From: Streptomyces sp. NBC_01428
GTDB lineage: Bacteria > Actinomycetota > Actinomycetes > Streptomycetales > Streptomycetaceae
Reading direction: 5' to 3'
Assembly (NCBI RefSeq): GCF_036231965.1
Contig: NZ_CP109499.1
Span: 4,526,001 to 4,590,000 of the forward strand
DNA length: 64,000 bases
Of the stretch, positions 10,694-19,243 are shown piece after piece (position 1 is the first letter of the stretch; each line of letters begins with the position of its first letter). Below the pieces are notes generated by a model. The model did no database searches, was not told the DNA's origin, and saw only the letters and a program-made list of their open reading frames with translations. Position numbers and translations under genes: made by a program.

Positions 10694-10715
10694 GCATGCC
10701 GCAGGAGAATCCCGC

Positions 10716-12203
10716 ATGCACAAGCGTCACCCGCACTCCGTGCGTATCGCCCTCGCGACGGCCACCGCTGCCACGCTGACGGGCGGACTGCTCACCTTCT
10801 CGGTCACGACCGCGACCGCCGCGGACTCCGCGCACGTCGCGCAGGCCGACTTCAACGGCGACGGCATCGGCGACGTGGTCTTCTCGGCCCACGCCGCGTA
10901 CGTCGGCGGCCACAAGGCCGCCGGCCAGATCGTCGCCCTCTACGGCACCGCCACCGGCGTCTCCTCCGCCAAGCGCTCCACGATCAGCCAGGACACCTCC
11001 GGCGTCCCGGGCACCGCCGAGGCCGGCGACGGCTTCGGCGGCGAGACCGCGTACGCCGACTTCAACAAGGACGGCTACGACGACCTCGCCGTCGCCTCCC
11101 CGTGGGAGAAGGTCGGCAGCGACACCGACGGCGGCACCGTCGCCATCCTGTGGGGTTCCGCCGCGGGCCTCACCGGCAAGGGCGTCACCATCGCCGACCC
11201 CTCCCCCTCCTCGCACGACTACTGGGGCAAGGACCTGGCCGCCGGCGACTTCGACGGCGACGGGAAGGCCGACCTCGCCGTCGGCAGCTCGACCAGCACG
11301 GTCTACGTCTACAAGGGCGGCTTCACCACGGCCGGCACCCCCGGCGGCCGCTACACCGTCAAGCCCCCGATCCAGTCGGGCTCCAACGACTTCCCGTACG
11401 GGCCGCTGAGCCTGACGGCCGGCGACGTGAACGGCGACGGCCGCACCGACCTGATCGTCGACGGCTTCGAGAACGGCACCGGCTGGAACACGAACTACTT
11501 CGTGCCCGGCACGGCGAGCGGCCTCAGCGTCGCCTCCGCCGAGGCGCTCAAGCCCGGCCAGATCACCGGCGTCGGCGACATCAACGGCGACGGCTACGGC
11601 GACATCGTCAGCGGCGCCGGCTGGGACCACCACACCGACGAGGGCGAGACCATCCCGGACTCCTCCGACGGCGGCCAGGCGAACATCACCTACGGCTCGG
11701 CCTCCGGCCCCGCCGGCACCACGGGGATCAACCAGAACACCGGCAGCGTCCCCGGCACCTCGGAGAAGGGCGACAGCTTCGGCTGGGACCTCGACCTCGG
11801 CGACGTGAACGGCGACGGCTTCCAGGACCTCGTCGTCTCCGCCCCCAACGAGGACATCGACGGTGTCACCGACACCGGCATGGTCACCGTCCTCTACGGC
11901 TCGTCGACCGGCGTGAAGGTCTCCTCCGGCACGCAGTCCTTCGCGCAGAGCACCGCCGGCGTCCCCGGCAGCGACGAGAAGGACGACCTGTTCGGCGCCG
12001 ACGTCAAGCTCGACGACGTCAACGGCGACGGCCGTGCGGACCTGCTCGTCGGCTCGTACGAGAACGCCGGCAACGGCTCGGTCACCTACCTGCCCTCCAA
12101 CGGCACGACGATCACCACGTCCGGCTCCCGGACCCTGTCCCCGAGCACCTCGGGCGTCTCGACGACGGGATCGCCGCAGTTCGGCGCCCTGTTCGCCGAC
12201 TAG
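10716..12203 (+). CDS. Secreted FG-GAP repeat (integrin-like beta-propeller) protein 1
   Basis: A 495-aa exported protein. A signal peptide (MHKRHPHSVRIALATATAA to ATAADS) is followed by seven calcium-binding loops of the form DxNxDGxxD: DFNGDGIGD, DFNKDGYDD, DFDGDGKAD, DVNGDGRTD, DINGDGYGD, DVNGDGFQD and DVNGDGRAD. Seven blades are enough for one closed propeller like the integrin alpha head. Such proteins often bind carbohydrate or cell surfaces, but no ligand can be named. The ATG at 10716 has AGGAG at 10703-10707. A paralogue lies directly downstream, indicating tandem duplication. Confidence 0.85.
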   Translation: MHKRHPHSVRIALATATAATLTGGLLTFSVTTATAADSAHVAQADFNGDGIGDVVFSAHAAYVGGHKAAGQIVALYGTATGVSSAKRSTISQDTSGVPGTAEAGDGFGGETAYADFNKDGYDDLAVASPWEKVGSDTDGGTVAILWGSAAGLTGKGVTIADPSPSSHDYWGKDLAAGDFDGDGKADLAVGSSTSTVYVYKGGFTTAGTPGGRYTVKPPIQSGSNDFPYGPLSLTAGDVNGDGRTDLIVDGFENGTGWNTNYFVPGTASGLSVASAEALKPGQITGVGDINGDGYGDIVSGAGWDHHTDEGETIPDSSDGGQANITYGSASGPAGTTGINQNTGSVPGTSEKGDSFGWDLDLGDVNGDGFQDLVVSAPNEDIDGVTDTGMVTVLYGSSTGVKVSSGTQSFAQSTAGVPGSDEKDDLFGADVKLDDVNGDGRADLLVGSYENAGNGSVTYLPSNGTTITTSGSRTLSPSTSGVSTTGSPQFGALFAD

Positions 12204-12231
12204 TCCCGCCCGGCGGCCCGTCCGCCCTTCC

Positions 12232-12337
12232 CCGGCCGGCCCTCGGGCCGGCCGGTCCACGCACCACCCGGGGCGCTCCTCCGCGAGCGCCCCGTTCCCG
12301 ACACGCCGGGCCCGCACCGCTCACGGGCCCGGCGTGT
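12232..12337 (+). terminator. Three consecutive hairpins between the FG-GAP paralogues
   Basis: Hairpins at 12232-12255 (11-bp stem), 12270-12293 (9-bp stem, CTCCGC loop) and 12301-12337 (14-bp stem, 9-nt loop) fill the gap between the two propeller genes. They suggest termination after gene 1 and an independent promoter for gene 2. Confidence 0.65.
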
Positions 12338-12399
12338 CTCCCTGTCCCGGCGGTTTCCCCACCCGCCCCTCTCGCCCCTTCCGCTACCGGAGTCCCGCC

Positions 12400-13836
12400 T
12401 TGCGCAAGCGCACCCTCCTGCTGGCCGCGACCCTCACCACCGGCCTGCTCACCGCCCTGCCCGCCACCCCGGCCACCGCCGCGCCCTCGGGGCTCTCGGG
12501 TGACTTCAACGGCGACGGCCACCGCGACCTGGCCATCTCCGCTCCGCTCGCCAAGGTGTCCGGCAAGTCCGGAGCCGGCTACGTCGCCGTCGTCTACGGC
12601 ACCGCGAGCGGCCTCGACACCTCCAAGCGGCAGATCATCAGCCAGGCCACCACCGGCGTCCCGGGCACCCCGGAGTCGTACGACTACTTCGGCGACCGCG
12701 TGACCACGGGTGACATGGACGGCGACGGCTACACGGACATCGTCGTGGGCGTGCACGGCGAGCGGATCGGCTCCACCGACTCCTCCGGCACCCTCACGGT
12801 GCTGTGGGGCGGCGCGAGCGGGGTGAAGTCCGGCACCGACATCGCCTCACCGCTGCCGCAGTACCTCAACGAGCTGGGCTGGCAGGTCGCGGCCGGCGAC
12901 TTCGACGGCGACGGCCACACCGACCTGGCCGCCGCGAACAACGCCACACCCGCGCTGAACATCTTCCGGGGGCCCATCTCCCGTACCGGCAAGGCCGCCG
13001 CACGCATCGGCGTCGACACGATCGCCCAGAGCACCGTCTACCCGGACCAGCTCGTCGCGGGCGAGGTCAACGGCGACGGCAGGACCGATCTCCTGGTCAT
13101 GGGCCAGGAGGAGACCAGCGGGGGCGACTACCGCACCCGCAGCGTCCTCTACACCGGCTCCACCACCGGCCCGAAGCTCGGCAAGAAGCTCGCGGGCGGT
13201 TACGCGGGCACGATCGCCGACGTCGACAAGGACGGCTACGGCGACATCGTCACCGGCAACTTCATGGAGAAGTCGTCGACCGAGCCGGACGGCGGACTCG
13301 GCGGCGCGATCACCGTGACGTACGGTGCCGCGGGCGGCCTCAGCACCCGTACGCCGAAGCGGATCACCCAGGACTCGGCGGGCGTGCCGGGCACCGGCGA
13401 GAAGAACGACGGCTTCGGCTGGAGCCTGTCCTCGGGCGACACCAACGGCGACGGATACGCCGACGTCGCGATCGGCTCGGACAGCGAGTACATCGGGTCG
13501 GTGAAGCACGCCGGCCAGGTCACCGTCCTGCGCGGCTCCGCCTCCGGCCTGACCGGCACCGGTTCCACGTCCTTCTCGCAGAACAGCGCGGGGGTCCCGG
13601 GCACCGCCGAGGCCCAGGACTACTTCGGCGACGCGGTCCGGCTCACCGACGCGAACGGCGACGGCCGCGCCGAGCTGGTCGTCGGCGCGCTCGGCGAGAA
13701 CAGTGCCGACGGTGCGGTCTGGTACTTCAAGGCCGGCGCCTCCGGCATCACCGCCACCGGCTCGAAGTCCTTCAACGGCACCACCCTGGGCGGCCCCTCG
13801 GGCGACGCCTACTTCGGCAACGTCCTGGCGGGCTGA
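12400..13836 (+). CDS. Secreted FG-GAP repeat (integrin-like beta-propeller) protein 2
   Basis: A 478-aa paralogue of the preceding gene with the same layout: signal peptide (LRKRTLLLAATLTTGLLTAL to ATAAPS), then seven loops DFNGDGHRD, DMDGDGYTD, DFDGDGHTD, EVNGDGRTD, DVDKDGYGD, DTNGDGYAD and DANGDGRAE. The start is the rare TTG at 12400, chosen because CCGGAG ends 7 nt upstream and because no ATG or GTG precedes the signal peptide in frame at a plausible spot. Loops 4 and 7 deviate at the first or last acidic residue. Function beyond a calcium-stabilised extracellular propeller is unknown. Confidence 0.82.
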   Translation: MRKRTLLLAATLTTGLLTALPATPATAAPSGLSGDFNGDGHRDLAISAPLAKVSGKSGAGYVAVVYGTASGLDTSKRQIISQATTGVPGTPESYDYFGDRVTTGDMDGDGYTDIVVGVHGERIGSTDSSGTLTVLWGGASGVKSGTDIASPLPQYLNELGWQVAAGDFDGDGHTDLAAANNATPALNIFRGPISRTGKAAARIGVDTIAQSTVYPDQLVAGEVNGDGRTDLLVMGQEETSGGDYRTRSVLYTGSTTGPKLGKKLAGGYAGTIADVDKDGYGDIVTGNFMEKSSTEPDGGLGGAITVTYGAAGGLSTRTPKRITQDSAGVPGTGEKNDGFGWSLSSGDTNGDGYADVAIGSDSEYIGSVKHAGQVTVLRGSASGLTGTGSTSFSQNSAGVPGTAEAQDYFGDAVRLTDANGDGRAELVVGALGENSADGAVWYFKAGASGITATGSKSFNGTTLGGPSGDAYFGNVLAG

Positions 13837-13845
13837 CCTGCTCCG

Positions 13846-13874
13846 CGGCCCCCTCCGGGACCCGTAGGGGGCCG
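13846..13874 (+). terminator. Terminator after FG-GAP gene 2
   Basis: A 9-bp stem (CGGCCCCCT at 13846-13854 with 13866-13874) and 11-nt loop begins 10 bp after the stop. Confidence 0.6.
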
Positions 13875-13975
13875 CCTCGTCCGCCCCGTAGGGGATGTCA
13901 CAGCTCGGACCCAATGCCGGGCCCGATCCCCCGGGCCCGGCACGTCACTCTCCGGGACCAGGTACGTTCGATAAC

Positions 13976-14917
13976 GTGGCTGGATTCAGGATCGGACGCG
14001 GCGGCCGGGACAACCGTGCTTCGCAGGCGCGACCGCAACAACGACCGTCGTACGGACAGCAGGCCCCCCAGGGAGGCGGGCAGCAGCCGTACGGTCATCC
14101 GAACGCGCCTTCGCAGCCGCAGTACGGGGGACAGCCGCCGTACGGCGGCCCGCAGGGCGGCGGTCAGCAGTACCGCGGCAACGCGCAGGGCGGCTGGCCC
14201 CAGGGCGGAGGCGGACAGGGCGAGCCGGAGTACTTCGGTGACGGACACCCGCAGCAGGGCCCGGACCCGTACGCGGCGAACAGCCCCGGACACACGCAGG
14301 CCTTCTCCATCGGCGAGGACCCGTACAGCCAGGGCGACACGTATCGCGCCGGCCAGGCGGCCGCTCCGCCGGTCGGACCGCGGCTGCACTGGAAGGACCT
14401 GCTCAGGGGCATCGTGACCGCCCCCAACAGGACCTTCCTGCAGATGCGCGACTACGCGATGTGGGGCCCCGCCCTGGTCGTGACGTTCATCTACGGCCTG
14501 CTGGCGGTCTTCGGCTTCGACGGCGCCCGCGAGGACGCGATCAACGCGACGCTCTCCAACGCGATCCCGATCGTCCTGACGACCGCCGTCGCCATCGTCC
14601 TCAGCACGTTCATCCTCGGCGTGGTCACCCACACCCTGGCCCGCCAGCTCGGCGGCGACGGCGCCTGGCAGCCCACGGTCGGCCTCTCCATGCTGATCAT
14701 GTCCATCACGGACACCCCGCGTCTGCTGGTCGCCATGTTCCTCGGCGGCGACGCGTCGTTCGTGAAGCTCCTCGGCTGGGCGACGTGGGTCGCCGCGGGC
14801 GCGCTGCTGACCCTGATGGTCGGCAAGTCCCACGACCTCCCCTGGCCGAAGGCGCTCGCCGCGTCATCCATCCAGCTCATCGCGATCCTGTCGATCATCA
14901 AGCTGGGCACGTTCTGA
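13976..14917 (+). CDS. Yip1-domain integral membrane protein with a Gln/Gly/Pro-rich N-terminus
   Basis: A 313-aa protein. The first 110 residues are a low-complexity Q/G/P/Y region (SYGQQAPQGGGQQPYGHPN and similar), probably disordered and cytoplasmic. The rest has five hydrophobic helices of the Yip1 type (WGPALVVTFIYGLLAVFGFD, IPIVLTTAVAIVLSTFILG). Near the junction a soluble segment reads RLHWKDLLRGIVTAPNRTFLQ. The start is GTG at 13976, seven bases after TACGTT with no Shine-Dalgarno, so the message may be leaderless. It converges on the phosphoribosyltransferase gene. Role unknown. Confidence 0.72.
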   Translation: MAGFRIGRGGRDNRASQARPQQRPSYGQQAPQGGGQQPYGHPNAPSQPQYGGQPPYGGPQGGGQQYRGNAQGGWPQGGGGQGEPEYFGDGHPQQGPDPYAANSPGHTQAFSIGEDPYSQGDTYRAGQAAAPPVGPRLHWKDLLRGIVTAPNRTFLQMRDYAMWGPALVVTFIYGLLAVFGFDGAREDAINATLSNAIPIVLTTAVAIVLSTFILGVVTHTLARQLGGDGAWQPTVGLSMLIMSITDTPRLLVAMFLGGDASFVKLLGWATWVAAGALLTLMVGKSHDLPWPKALAASSIQLIAILSIIKLGTF

Positions 14918-14940
14918 CGCCGACGGCACCGAGAACACAC

Positions 14941-14977
14941 GAGAGGGGCTCCCGGCACACAGCCGGGAGCCCCTCTC
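14941..14977. terminator. Bidirectional terminator
   Basis: A perfect 16-bp stem (14941-14956 with 14962-14977) and ACACA loop lies between convergent genes ending at 14917 and 15026. Confidence 0.85.
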
Positions 14978-15025
14978 ACGTCACGTCACGCCCACGAACC
15001 GTCGTCGTGCCGTGCGGGCGCCCGC

Positions 15026-15523
15026 CTACGAGTCGAGCACCTGCCCGGCCCGGCGGATCACCGGCGGTTCGACACTCCACGGGAAGTTGATCCACTCGTC
15101 CGTGCGCTTCCAGACGTACTCGCACTTCACGAGGGACTGGGTCTTCTCGTAGATCACGGCGCTGCGGACCTCGGCGACCTCGCCGACGCAGAAGTCGTGC
15201 ACGAGCTTGAGCGTCTTGCCCGTGTCGGCGACATCGTCGGTGATCAGGACCTTCTTGTCGGAGAAGTCGATCGCGTTGGGGACGGGGGCGAGCATCACCG
15301 GCATCTCCAGCGTCGTCCCCACCCCCGTGTAGAACTCGACGTTCACCAGGTGGATGTTCTTGCAGTCGAGGGCGTAGGCGAGCCCGCCCGCGACGAAGAC
15401 GCCGCCCCGGGCGATCGACAGGACGATGTCGGGCTCGTAGCCGTCGTCGGCGATGGTCTGGGCGAGTTCGCGTACGGCGACACCGAACTTCTCGTAGGTG
15501 AGGTTCTCGCGCTCGGAGGACAT
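15026..15523 (-). CDS. Purine-type phosphoribosyltransferase
   Basis: A 165-aa type I phosphoribosyltransferase. The PRPP-binding motif reads VLITDDVADTGKTL, and the pyrophosphate loop region reads VLSIARGGVFVAGGLAYAL. The short size and FPWSVEPPVI-type C-terminus resemble xanthine/hypoxanthine salvage enzymes, which join a free base to PRPP in the cytoplasm; the exact base cannot be decided. The ATG at 15523 is preferred over the in-frame GTG at 15529 because GAGG lies 8 nt before the ATG but only 2 nt before the GTG. It follows dcd by 10 bp, so the two form a nucleotide-metabolism operon. Confidence 0.82.
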   Translation of the reverse strand: MSSERENLTYEKFGVAVRELAQTIADDGYEPDIVLSIARGGVFVAGGLAYALDCKNIHLVNVEFYTGVGTTLEMPVMLAPVPNAIDFSDKKVLITDDVADTGKTLKLVHDFCVGEVAEVRSAVIYEKTQSLVKCEYVWKRTDEWINFPWSVEPPVIRRAGQVLDS

Positions 15524-15533
15524 GGTCACCGCC

Positions 15534-16109
15534 TCAGACCTGGGTCCGGTGGAAGTTCAGGAAGGACCGGGAGGCCGTCGGCCCGCGCTGGCCCTGGTAG
15601 CGGGACCCGTAACGGTCGCTGCCGTAGGGGAACTCGGCCGGCGAGCTGAGCCGGAACATGCACAGCTGGCCGATCTTCATGCCCGGCCAGAGCTTGATCG
15701 GCAGCGTCGCGAGGTTCGACAGCTCCAGCGTCACGTGCCCGGAGAACCCGGGGTCGATGAACCCGGCGGTGGAGTGGGTGACCAGACCGAGGCGGCCCAG
15801 CGAGCTCTTGCCCTCGAGGCGCGAGGCGAGGTCGTCCGGCAGCGAGATGACCTCGTACGTGCTGGCGAGGACGAACTCACCGGGGTGCAGGATGAACGGC
15901 TCGTCCCCCTCCGGCTCGACGAGCCGCGTGAGGTCCGCCTGCTCGACCGAGGGGTCGATGTGGGGGTAGCGGTGGTTCTCGAACACCCGGAAATAGCGGT
16001 CGAGGCGCACGTCGATGCTCGACGGCTGCACCATGGATTCGTCGTAGGGATCGATCCGGACCCGCCCGGCGTCGATCTCGGCCCGGATGTCCTTGTCTGA
16101 GAGAAGCAC
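15534..16109 (-). CDS. dcd: dCTP deaminase
   Basis: A full-length 191-aa deoxycytidine triphosphate deaminase, a trimeric enzyme making dUTP for thymidylate synthesis. Family landmarks are MLLSDKDIRAEIDAGRVRIDP, MVQPSSIDVRLDRYFRVF, LEGKSSLGRLGLVTHSTAGF (the catalytic Glu region) and the C-terminal YGSRYQGQRGPTASRSFLNF, which closes over the nucleotide. The GTG start at 16109 has TATCCT six bases upstream and no Shine-Dalgarno, consistent with a leaderless mRNA. Confidence 0.97.
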   Translation of the reverse strand: MLLSDKDIRAEIDAGRVRIDPYDESMVQPSSIDVRLDRYFRVFENHRYPHIDPSVEQADLTRLVEPEGDEPFILHPGEFVLASTYEVISLPDDLASRLEGKSSLGRLGLVTHSTAGFIDPGFSGHVTLELSNLATLPIKLWPGMKIGQLCMFRLSSPAEFPYGSDRYGSRYQGQRGPTASRSFLNFHRTQV

Positions 16110-16223
16110 GCCCTGAGGATACGCAAGGGGCGCGGAGCCACCACCATCGCGATGGCACCGCGCTCCCGCACACCGGTGATGCGCCGCCCCGGCACCGGGG
16201 CGTCACGTCACCGGCTCACCGCG

Positions 16224-16382
16224 TCAATGCTTCTCCATGGTCACCGGCACCACACTGCGGAGCCGGGCGCAGCGAGGGCACCGGACCAGCCGTCCGGGGC
16301 CGAGCCGCTCGGCCTGCTGCATCGGGAACGACGCGGTGCTGAACACGTGCCCCTCGGCACAACGGACGACGGTGCGCTCCAT
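16224..16382 (-). CDS. Small zinc-ribbon-like protein
   Basis: A 52-aa protein, MERTVVRCAEGHVFSTASFP to RCPRCARLRSVVPVTMEKH. Cys8 and His11 (CAEGH) with the later CPRC pair make a plausible zinc knuckle. Similar short proteins are, as far as I recall, conserved among Streptomyces without known function. The ATG at 16382 is chosen; a TTG eight codons upstream is possible. It lies between dcd and the tRNA gene, transcribed like dcd. Confidence 0.55.
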   Translation of the reverse strand: MERTVVRCAEGHVFSTASFPMQQAERLGPGRLVRCPRCARLRSVVPVTMEKH

Positions 16383-16650
16383 CAAGTCCCAGAGTCCCTT
16401 CCCCAAGAGCCGTGTCAGGCTGATGCCCTGACAACGAAAGCCACATTACGGGATCAAAGGGACGGCGCTCCAGGCGGCACTCCGGTGCCGTCCGGACCCA
16501 CGCGAAGACCCACACCGTACGCCTCAACTCCGGCTCGCCGCAGCCTCATCCACCCCGTGAAACACAGGCGGGCCCCGCGGCTTCGACGCCGGGAGCCGGG
16601 CATGAGGTAGAGTGAGCGGGCATTCGACACCGGTCCAACCGGCGTCTTAC

Positions 16651-16724
16651 GCGGGTGTAGTTTAGTGGTAGAACATCAGCTTCCCAAGCTGAGAGTGCGA
16701 GTTCGATTCTCGTCACCCGCTCCA
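16651..16724 (+). tRNA. tRNA-Gly (anticodon CCC)
   Basis: The cloverleaf is complete. The acceptor stem is GCGGGTG/CACCCGC, the D-arm contains TTTAGTGGTA, the anticodon stem-loop is TCAGC-TTCCCAA-GCTGA, the T-arm contains GTTCGATTC, the discriminator is T at 16721 and CCA is encoded at 16722-16724. Anticodon CCC reads GGG. No integrase or duplicated 3' end is nearby, so it is not an occupied attachment site here. Confidence 0.95.
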
Positions 16725-16739
16725 CAGATACCGATGAAG

Positions 16740-16768
16740 CCCCCAGGTCCGCGACCCGGGGGTTTTTT
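16740..16768 (+). terminator. Intrinsic terminator of the tRNA gene with T-tract
   Basis: CCCCCAGGTC (16740-16749) pairs with GACCCGGGGG (16753-16762), one A-C mismatch, followed by six T. A true T-tract is unusual in this GC-rich window. Confidence 0.88.
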
Positions 16769-16961
16769 GTTGTCCGGGAGCGGATCGACCGGACCATGTC
16801 GGGTCGGGACCGGTCTCGTCCTGTATCCGGTTGTCCCTGAACTCCCCCGGGATTGTCCGTGATCGGTAACGGGCGCATCCCCTCGTGCACATCTCTCGTC
16901 CTGCCAAGTGGTCGCGTCGCGACCGGGCATCGACGGGGCACTGGGCGAGAGCGGGGCGGAC

Positions 16962-17726
16962 ATGGCGCGGCACGGCGGAACGCGGGGCTGGTACGGCAAG
17001 GTGGTCGGGGCGGCACTCGGGGTGACGCTGTTCGCGGTCGGGGCCTCGGTGTGGACCGCGCAGGCCGACGCCGTGGGCGGCTCCCCGAAGGCGGCCGGGC
17101 CGGTCAAGCCCGCCGTGAGGACCGTCGCGACGAGCATCGCGCACGCCTCGGACAAGGGCGCCCACGGCGTGAACATCACCATCGACGACGGCCCGGACCC
17201 CGTATGGACACCCCAAGTGCTCGACGTGTTGCGGGAGTACGGGGTGAAGGCCACGTTCTGCATGGTGGGGACGCAGGCGCAGGCCCACCCCGACCTGGTG
17301 AAGAAGGTGGTCGCGGCAGGGCACCGGCTCTGCGACCACACGGTGTCGCACGACACCACCATGGACAAGAAGTCCCCGGCCTACCGTTCCCAGCAGATCC
17401 TCGACGCCGAGCGCATGATCACCAAGGCGTCCGGAGGGGTCCGCCCGATGTACTACCGGGCCCCCGGCGGCGCCTTCACCCCCGACAGCCGCAAGCTCGC
17501 CGCGTCCCGGGGAATGCGCCCGCTGGGCTGGAACGTGGACACCAAGGACTTCGAGCGGCCGGGCACGGACGCCATCGTGACCACCGTCCAGCAGGAGCTC
17601 CCCAACGGACCGACGCTCCTCTTCCACGACGCCGGGGGCGACCGCTCCCAGACGGTCGAGGCGTTGCGCCGGGTCCTGCCCTGGCTCAAGCAGCAGGGCT
17701 ACTCCTTCGGCTTCCCCGTGCGGTGA
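16962..17726 (+). CDS. Secreted polysaccharide deacetylase (NodB family)
   Basis: A 254-aa carbohydrate esterase family 4 protein that would remove N-acetyl groups from peptidoglycan or chitin-like polymers outside the cell. A basic n-region (MARHGGTRGWYGK) and hydrophobic segment form a signal peptide or anchor. All five NodB motifs are visible: TIDDGPD (metal and base Asp), HTVSHD (metal His pair), RAPGGAF, DTKDF and LLFHDAGGD. The ATG at 16962 is chosen because it begins the signal peptide; an in-frame GTG lies 54 nt upstream. It appears monocistronic, ending before strong hairpins. Confidence 0.88.
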   Translation: MARHGGTRGWYGKVVGAALGVTLFAVGASVWTAQADAVGGSPKAAGPVKPAVRTVATSIAHASDKGAHGVNITIDDGPDPVWTPQVLDVLREYGVKATFCMVGTQAQAHPDLVKKVVAAGHRLCDHTVSHDTTMDKKSPAYRSQQILDAERMITKASGGVRPMYYRAPGGAFTPDSRKLAASRGMRPLGWNVDTKDFERPGTDAIVTTVQQELPNGPTLLFHDAGGDRSQTVEALRRVLPWLKQQGYSFGFPVR

Positions 17727-17770
17727 ACCACGGCGACCACCGCGACCACCGCAGCCACCCGCGTCACCTG

Positions 17771-17835
17771 AGCCACCGGCCCCCGGCCGGTGGCTTCTCG
17801 CGTGGCCCCGGGACGCGGGCCCCGCGAGAAGCCAC
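17771..17835 (+). terminator. Two overlapping, mutually exclusive hairpins
   Basis: AGCCACCGGCC-CCC-GGCCGGTGGCT (17771-17795) and a long stem GTGGCTTCTCGCG (17790-17802) with 17823-17835 share the segment GTGGCT. The second has an inner 5-bp extension. They lie 45-110 bp after the deacetylase stop and probably terminate it. The rest of 17836-18030 shows nothing clear. Confidence 0.7.
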
Positions 17836-18049
17836 GCCGCACGCCGTCCCGCGCTCCTCGGCAAGGCGGCGCGTCGCCGAAGCGCCCTTCACCGCCGAAG
17901 TGTTGCCGTGTCACGACGCTGCCACGGGGGTGTCCGGAAGGGACGACGGGCGTGACCTGCGGACTCTCCGGCCCCTCATAGTCGACACAGAGCGAGGGAC
18001 CGGCGGGGAACGCCGGCTCCCCATCGTCCCGCCGGAAGGAACTCCCGTG

Positions 18050-18856
18050 ATGAACCGCCACCTGCGCAAGGCCGTCTTCGCCACCGCCGCGATCACCGCC
18101 GGGCTGCTGATGACGGCGTGCCAGAACGGCACCGACTCCGACGCGTCCGGCAAGAGCGGATCGGGTTCGTCGGCCGTCGCGGAAAAGGCCTCGGACGCCA
18201 AGAAGTCCGCGACGTCCAAGGGCGTCAGCGGCTCGTTCGAGAACGGCAAGGTCACCTACCTCGCCCCGGGCAAGTACATCGTGTCCGTGCCGGGCAGGCA
18301 GGGACAGGAGTTCTTCGTCGCCGACGACACCGAGGTCTACGGCACCGGCACCCTCTGCGGCGAGGCGGGAGCCAAGGTGGACGCGCCCTGCACGCTGGAC
18401 CAGTTGGAGGCGGCGACGAAGAAGGGCGCCGTCGGCGCGAACGTCCGGATGAAGGACGGCATCGCGACCCTGGTGACCGAGCGGCGCGCCGCCCAGCAGG
18501 GCTCGGGCTCCGGCACCGGCTCGGATTCCGGCTCCGGATCCGACGCGGGCTCCGACTCCCGCGACACCGCCGTGGAGGGCATCGACAAGGGCAAGGGCGT
18601 CAACGGCACCTGGTTCGGGAACGTCTCCTTCCTGGCTCCGGGCAAGTACACGGTCTCCGACACGAAGGGCACCGAGCAGGAGTTCTTCGTCGCCGAGGAC
18701 ACCGAGATCCTGGGCTACGACGACATCTGCGGCGACGCGACCCAGGCAGGCACCAAGTGCACCGAGGACGAGCTGGAGACGGCCGCCAAGAAGGGCTTCA
18801 GCGCCGAGGTCGTGATCAGCAACGGCATCGCGACCAGCATCCACGACGACCACTGA
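18050..18856 (+). CDS. Lipoprotein with two copies of an ~80-residue domain
   Basis: A 268-aa lipoprotein. The lipobox is LMTAC at about residue 24, followed by a Ser/Gly/Ala-rich spacer. Domain 1 (GVSGSFENGKVTYLAPGKYI, then QEFFVADDTEVYGTGTLCGE) and domain 2 (GVNGTWFGNVSFLAPGKYTV, then QEFFVAEDTEILGYDDICGD) are clearly homologous. Each has a conserved Cys pair and an ELExAxKKG segment, and a Gly/Ser/Asp linker separates them. I do not recognise the domain. GGAAGGA precedes both ATG 18050 and in-frame GTG 18047; either could be the start. It is extracytoplasmic, of unknown role. Confidence 0.75.
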   Translation: MNRHLRKAVFATAAITAGLLMTACQNGTDSDASGKSGSGSSAVAEKASDAKKSATSKGVSGSFENGKVTYLAPGKYIVSVPGRQGQEFFVADDTEVYGTGTLCGEAGAKVDAPCTLDQLEAATKKGAVGANVRMKDGIATLVTERRAAQQGSGSGTGSDSGSGSDAGSDSRDTAVEGIDKGKGVNGTWFGNVSFLAPGKYTVSDTKGTEQEFFVAEDTEILGYDDICGDATQAGTKCTEDELETAAKKGFSAEVVISNGIATSIHDDH

Positions 18857-18899
18857 CGCGGACGTCCGCGCCGCCCGCGGGCGGCGGCGACGGCCGTTC

Positions 18900-18929
18900 G
18901 CTCGCCCCCGGCGCTCGCCGGGGGCGAGC
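18900..18929 (+). terminator. Terminator after the duplicated-domain lipoprotein
   Basis: A perfect 13-bp stem (18900-18912 with 18917-18929) and GCTC loop, followed by an A-rich run. Confidence 0.75.
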
Positions 18930-19068
18930 CGAAGAAAAACGAAGAAACGCTGCGACCCGGGCGAGTCAATATCTGTGACCGCCACATGAGAAATGGGCGT
19001 CGGACGCACTCAGGATTTCTTGATCCGTTTGGGGTGCGGCGTTATGCAGCGCACATGAACGATCTCGT

Positions 19069-19243
19069 CGTGCTACTGTCGACAACAGTTGCAGTTGTGG
19101 TTCCCAAAACTTGTGAGCTACCACCCTCGTTTCTGCGGTGGAGTTCTTTTGTGTCTCCGGTCTTTTTCCGGCGGGGTAATCATCACGGCGACGCGGAATC
19201 CGCGCACTGCGGACTCCGAGCACCGTCCCGAAGGAGAATTGAC
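19069..19243 (+). promoter_or_regulatory. Promoter and long structured 5' leader of the first cold-shock gene
   Basis: CGTGCTACTGTCGA (19069-19082) contains TACTGT as a -10 candidate. A 23-nt block at 19086-19108, beginning CAGTTGCAGTTGTGG, would lie at the 5' end of a leader of about 158 nt. Both blocks recur exactly, with the same 3-nt gap, upstream of the second cold-shock gene (50794-50833). A long conserved leader is the known hallmark of cold-shock mRNAs. AAGGAGAATTGAC provides the ribosome site. Confidence 0.7.

Noticed and set aside
16651..16724. tRNA-Gly as an occupied integration site
   Set aside because: No integrase, no duplicated tRNA 3' end and no foreign gene block lies next to it.
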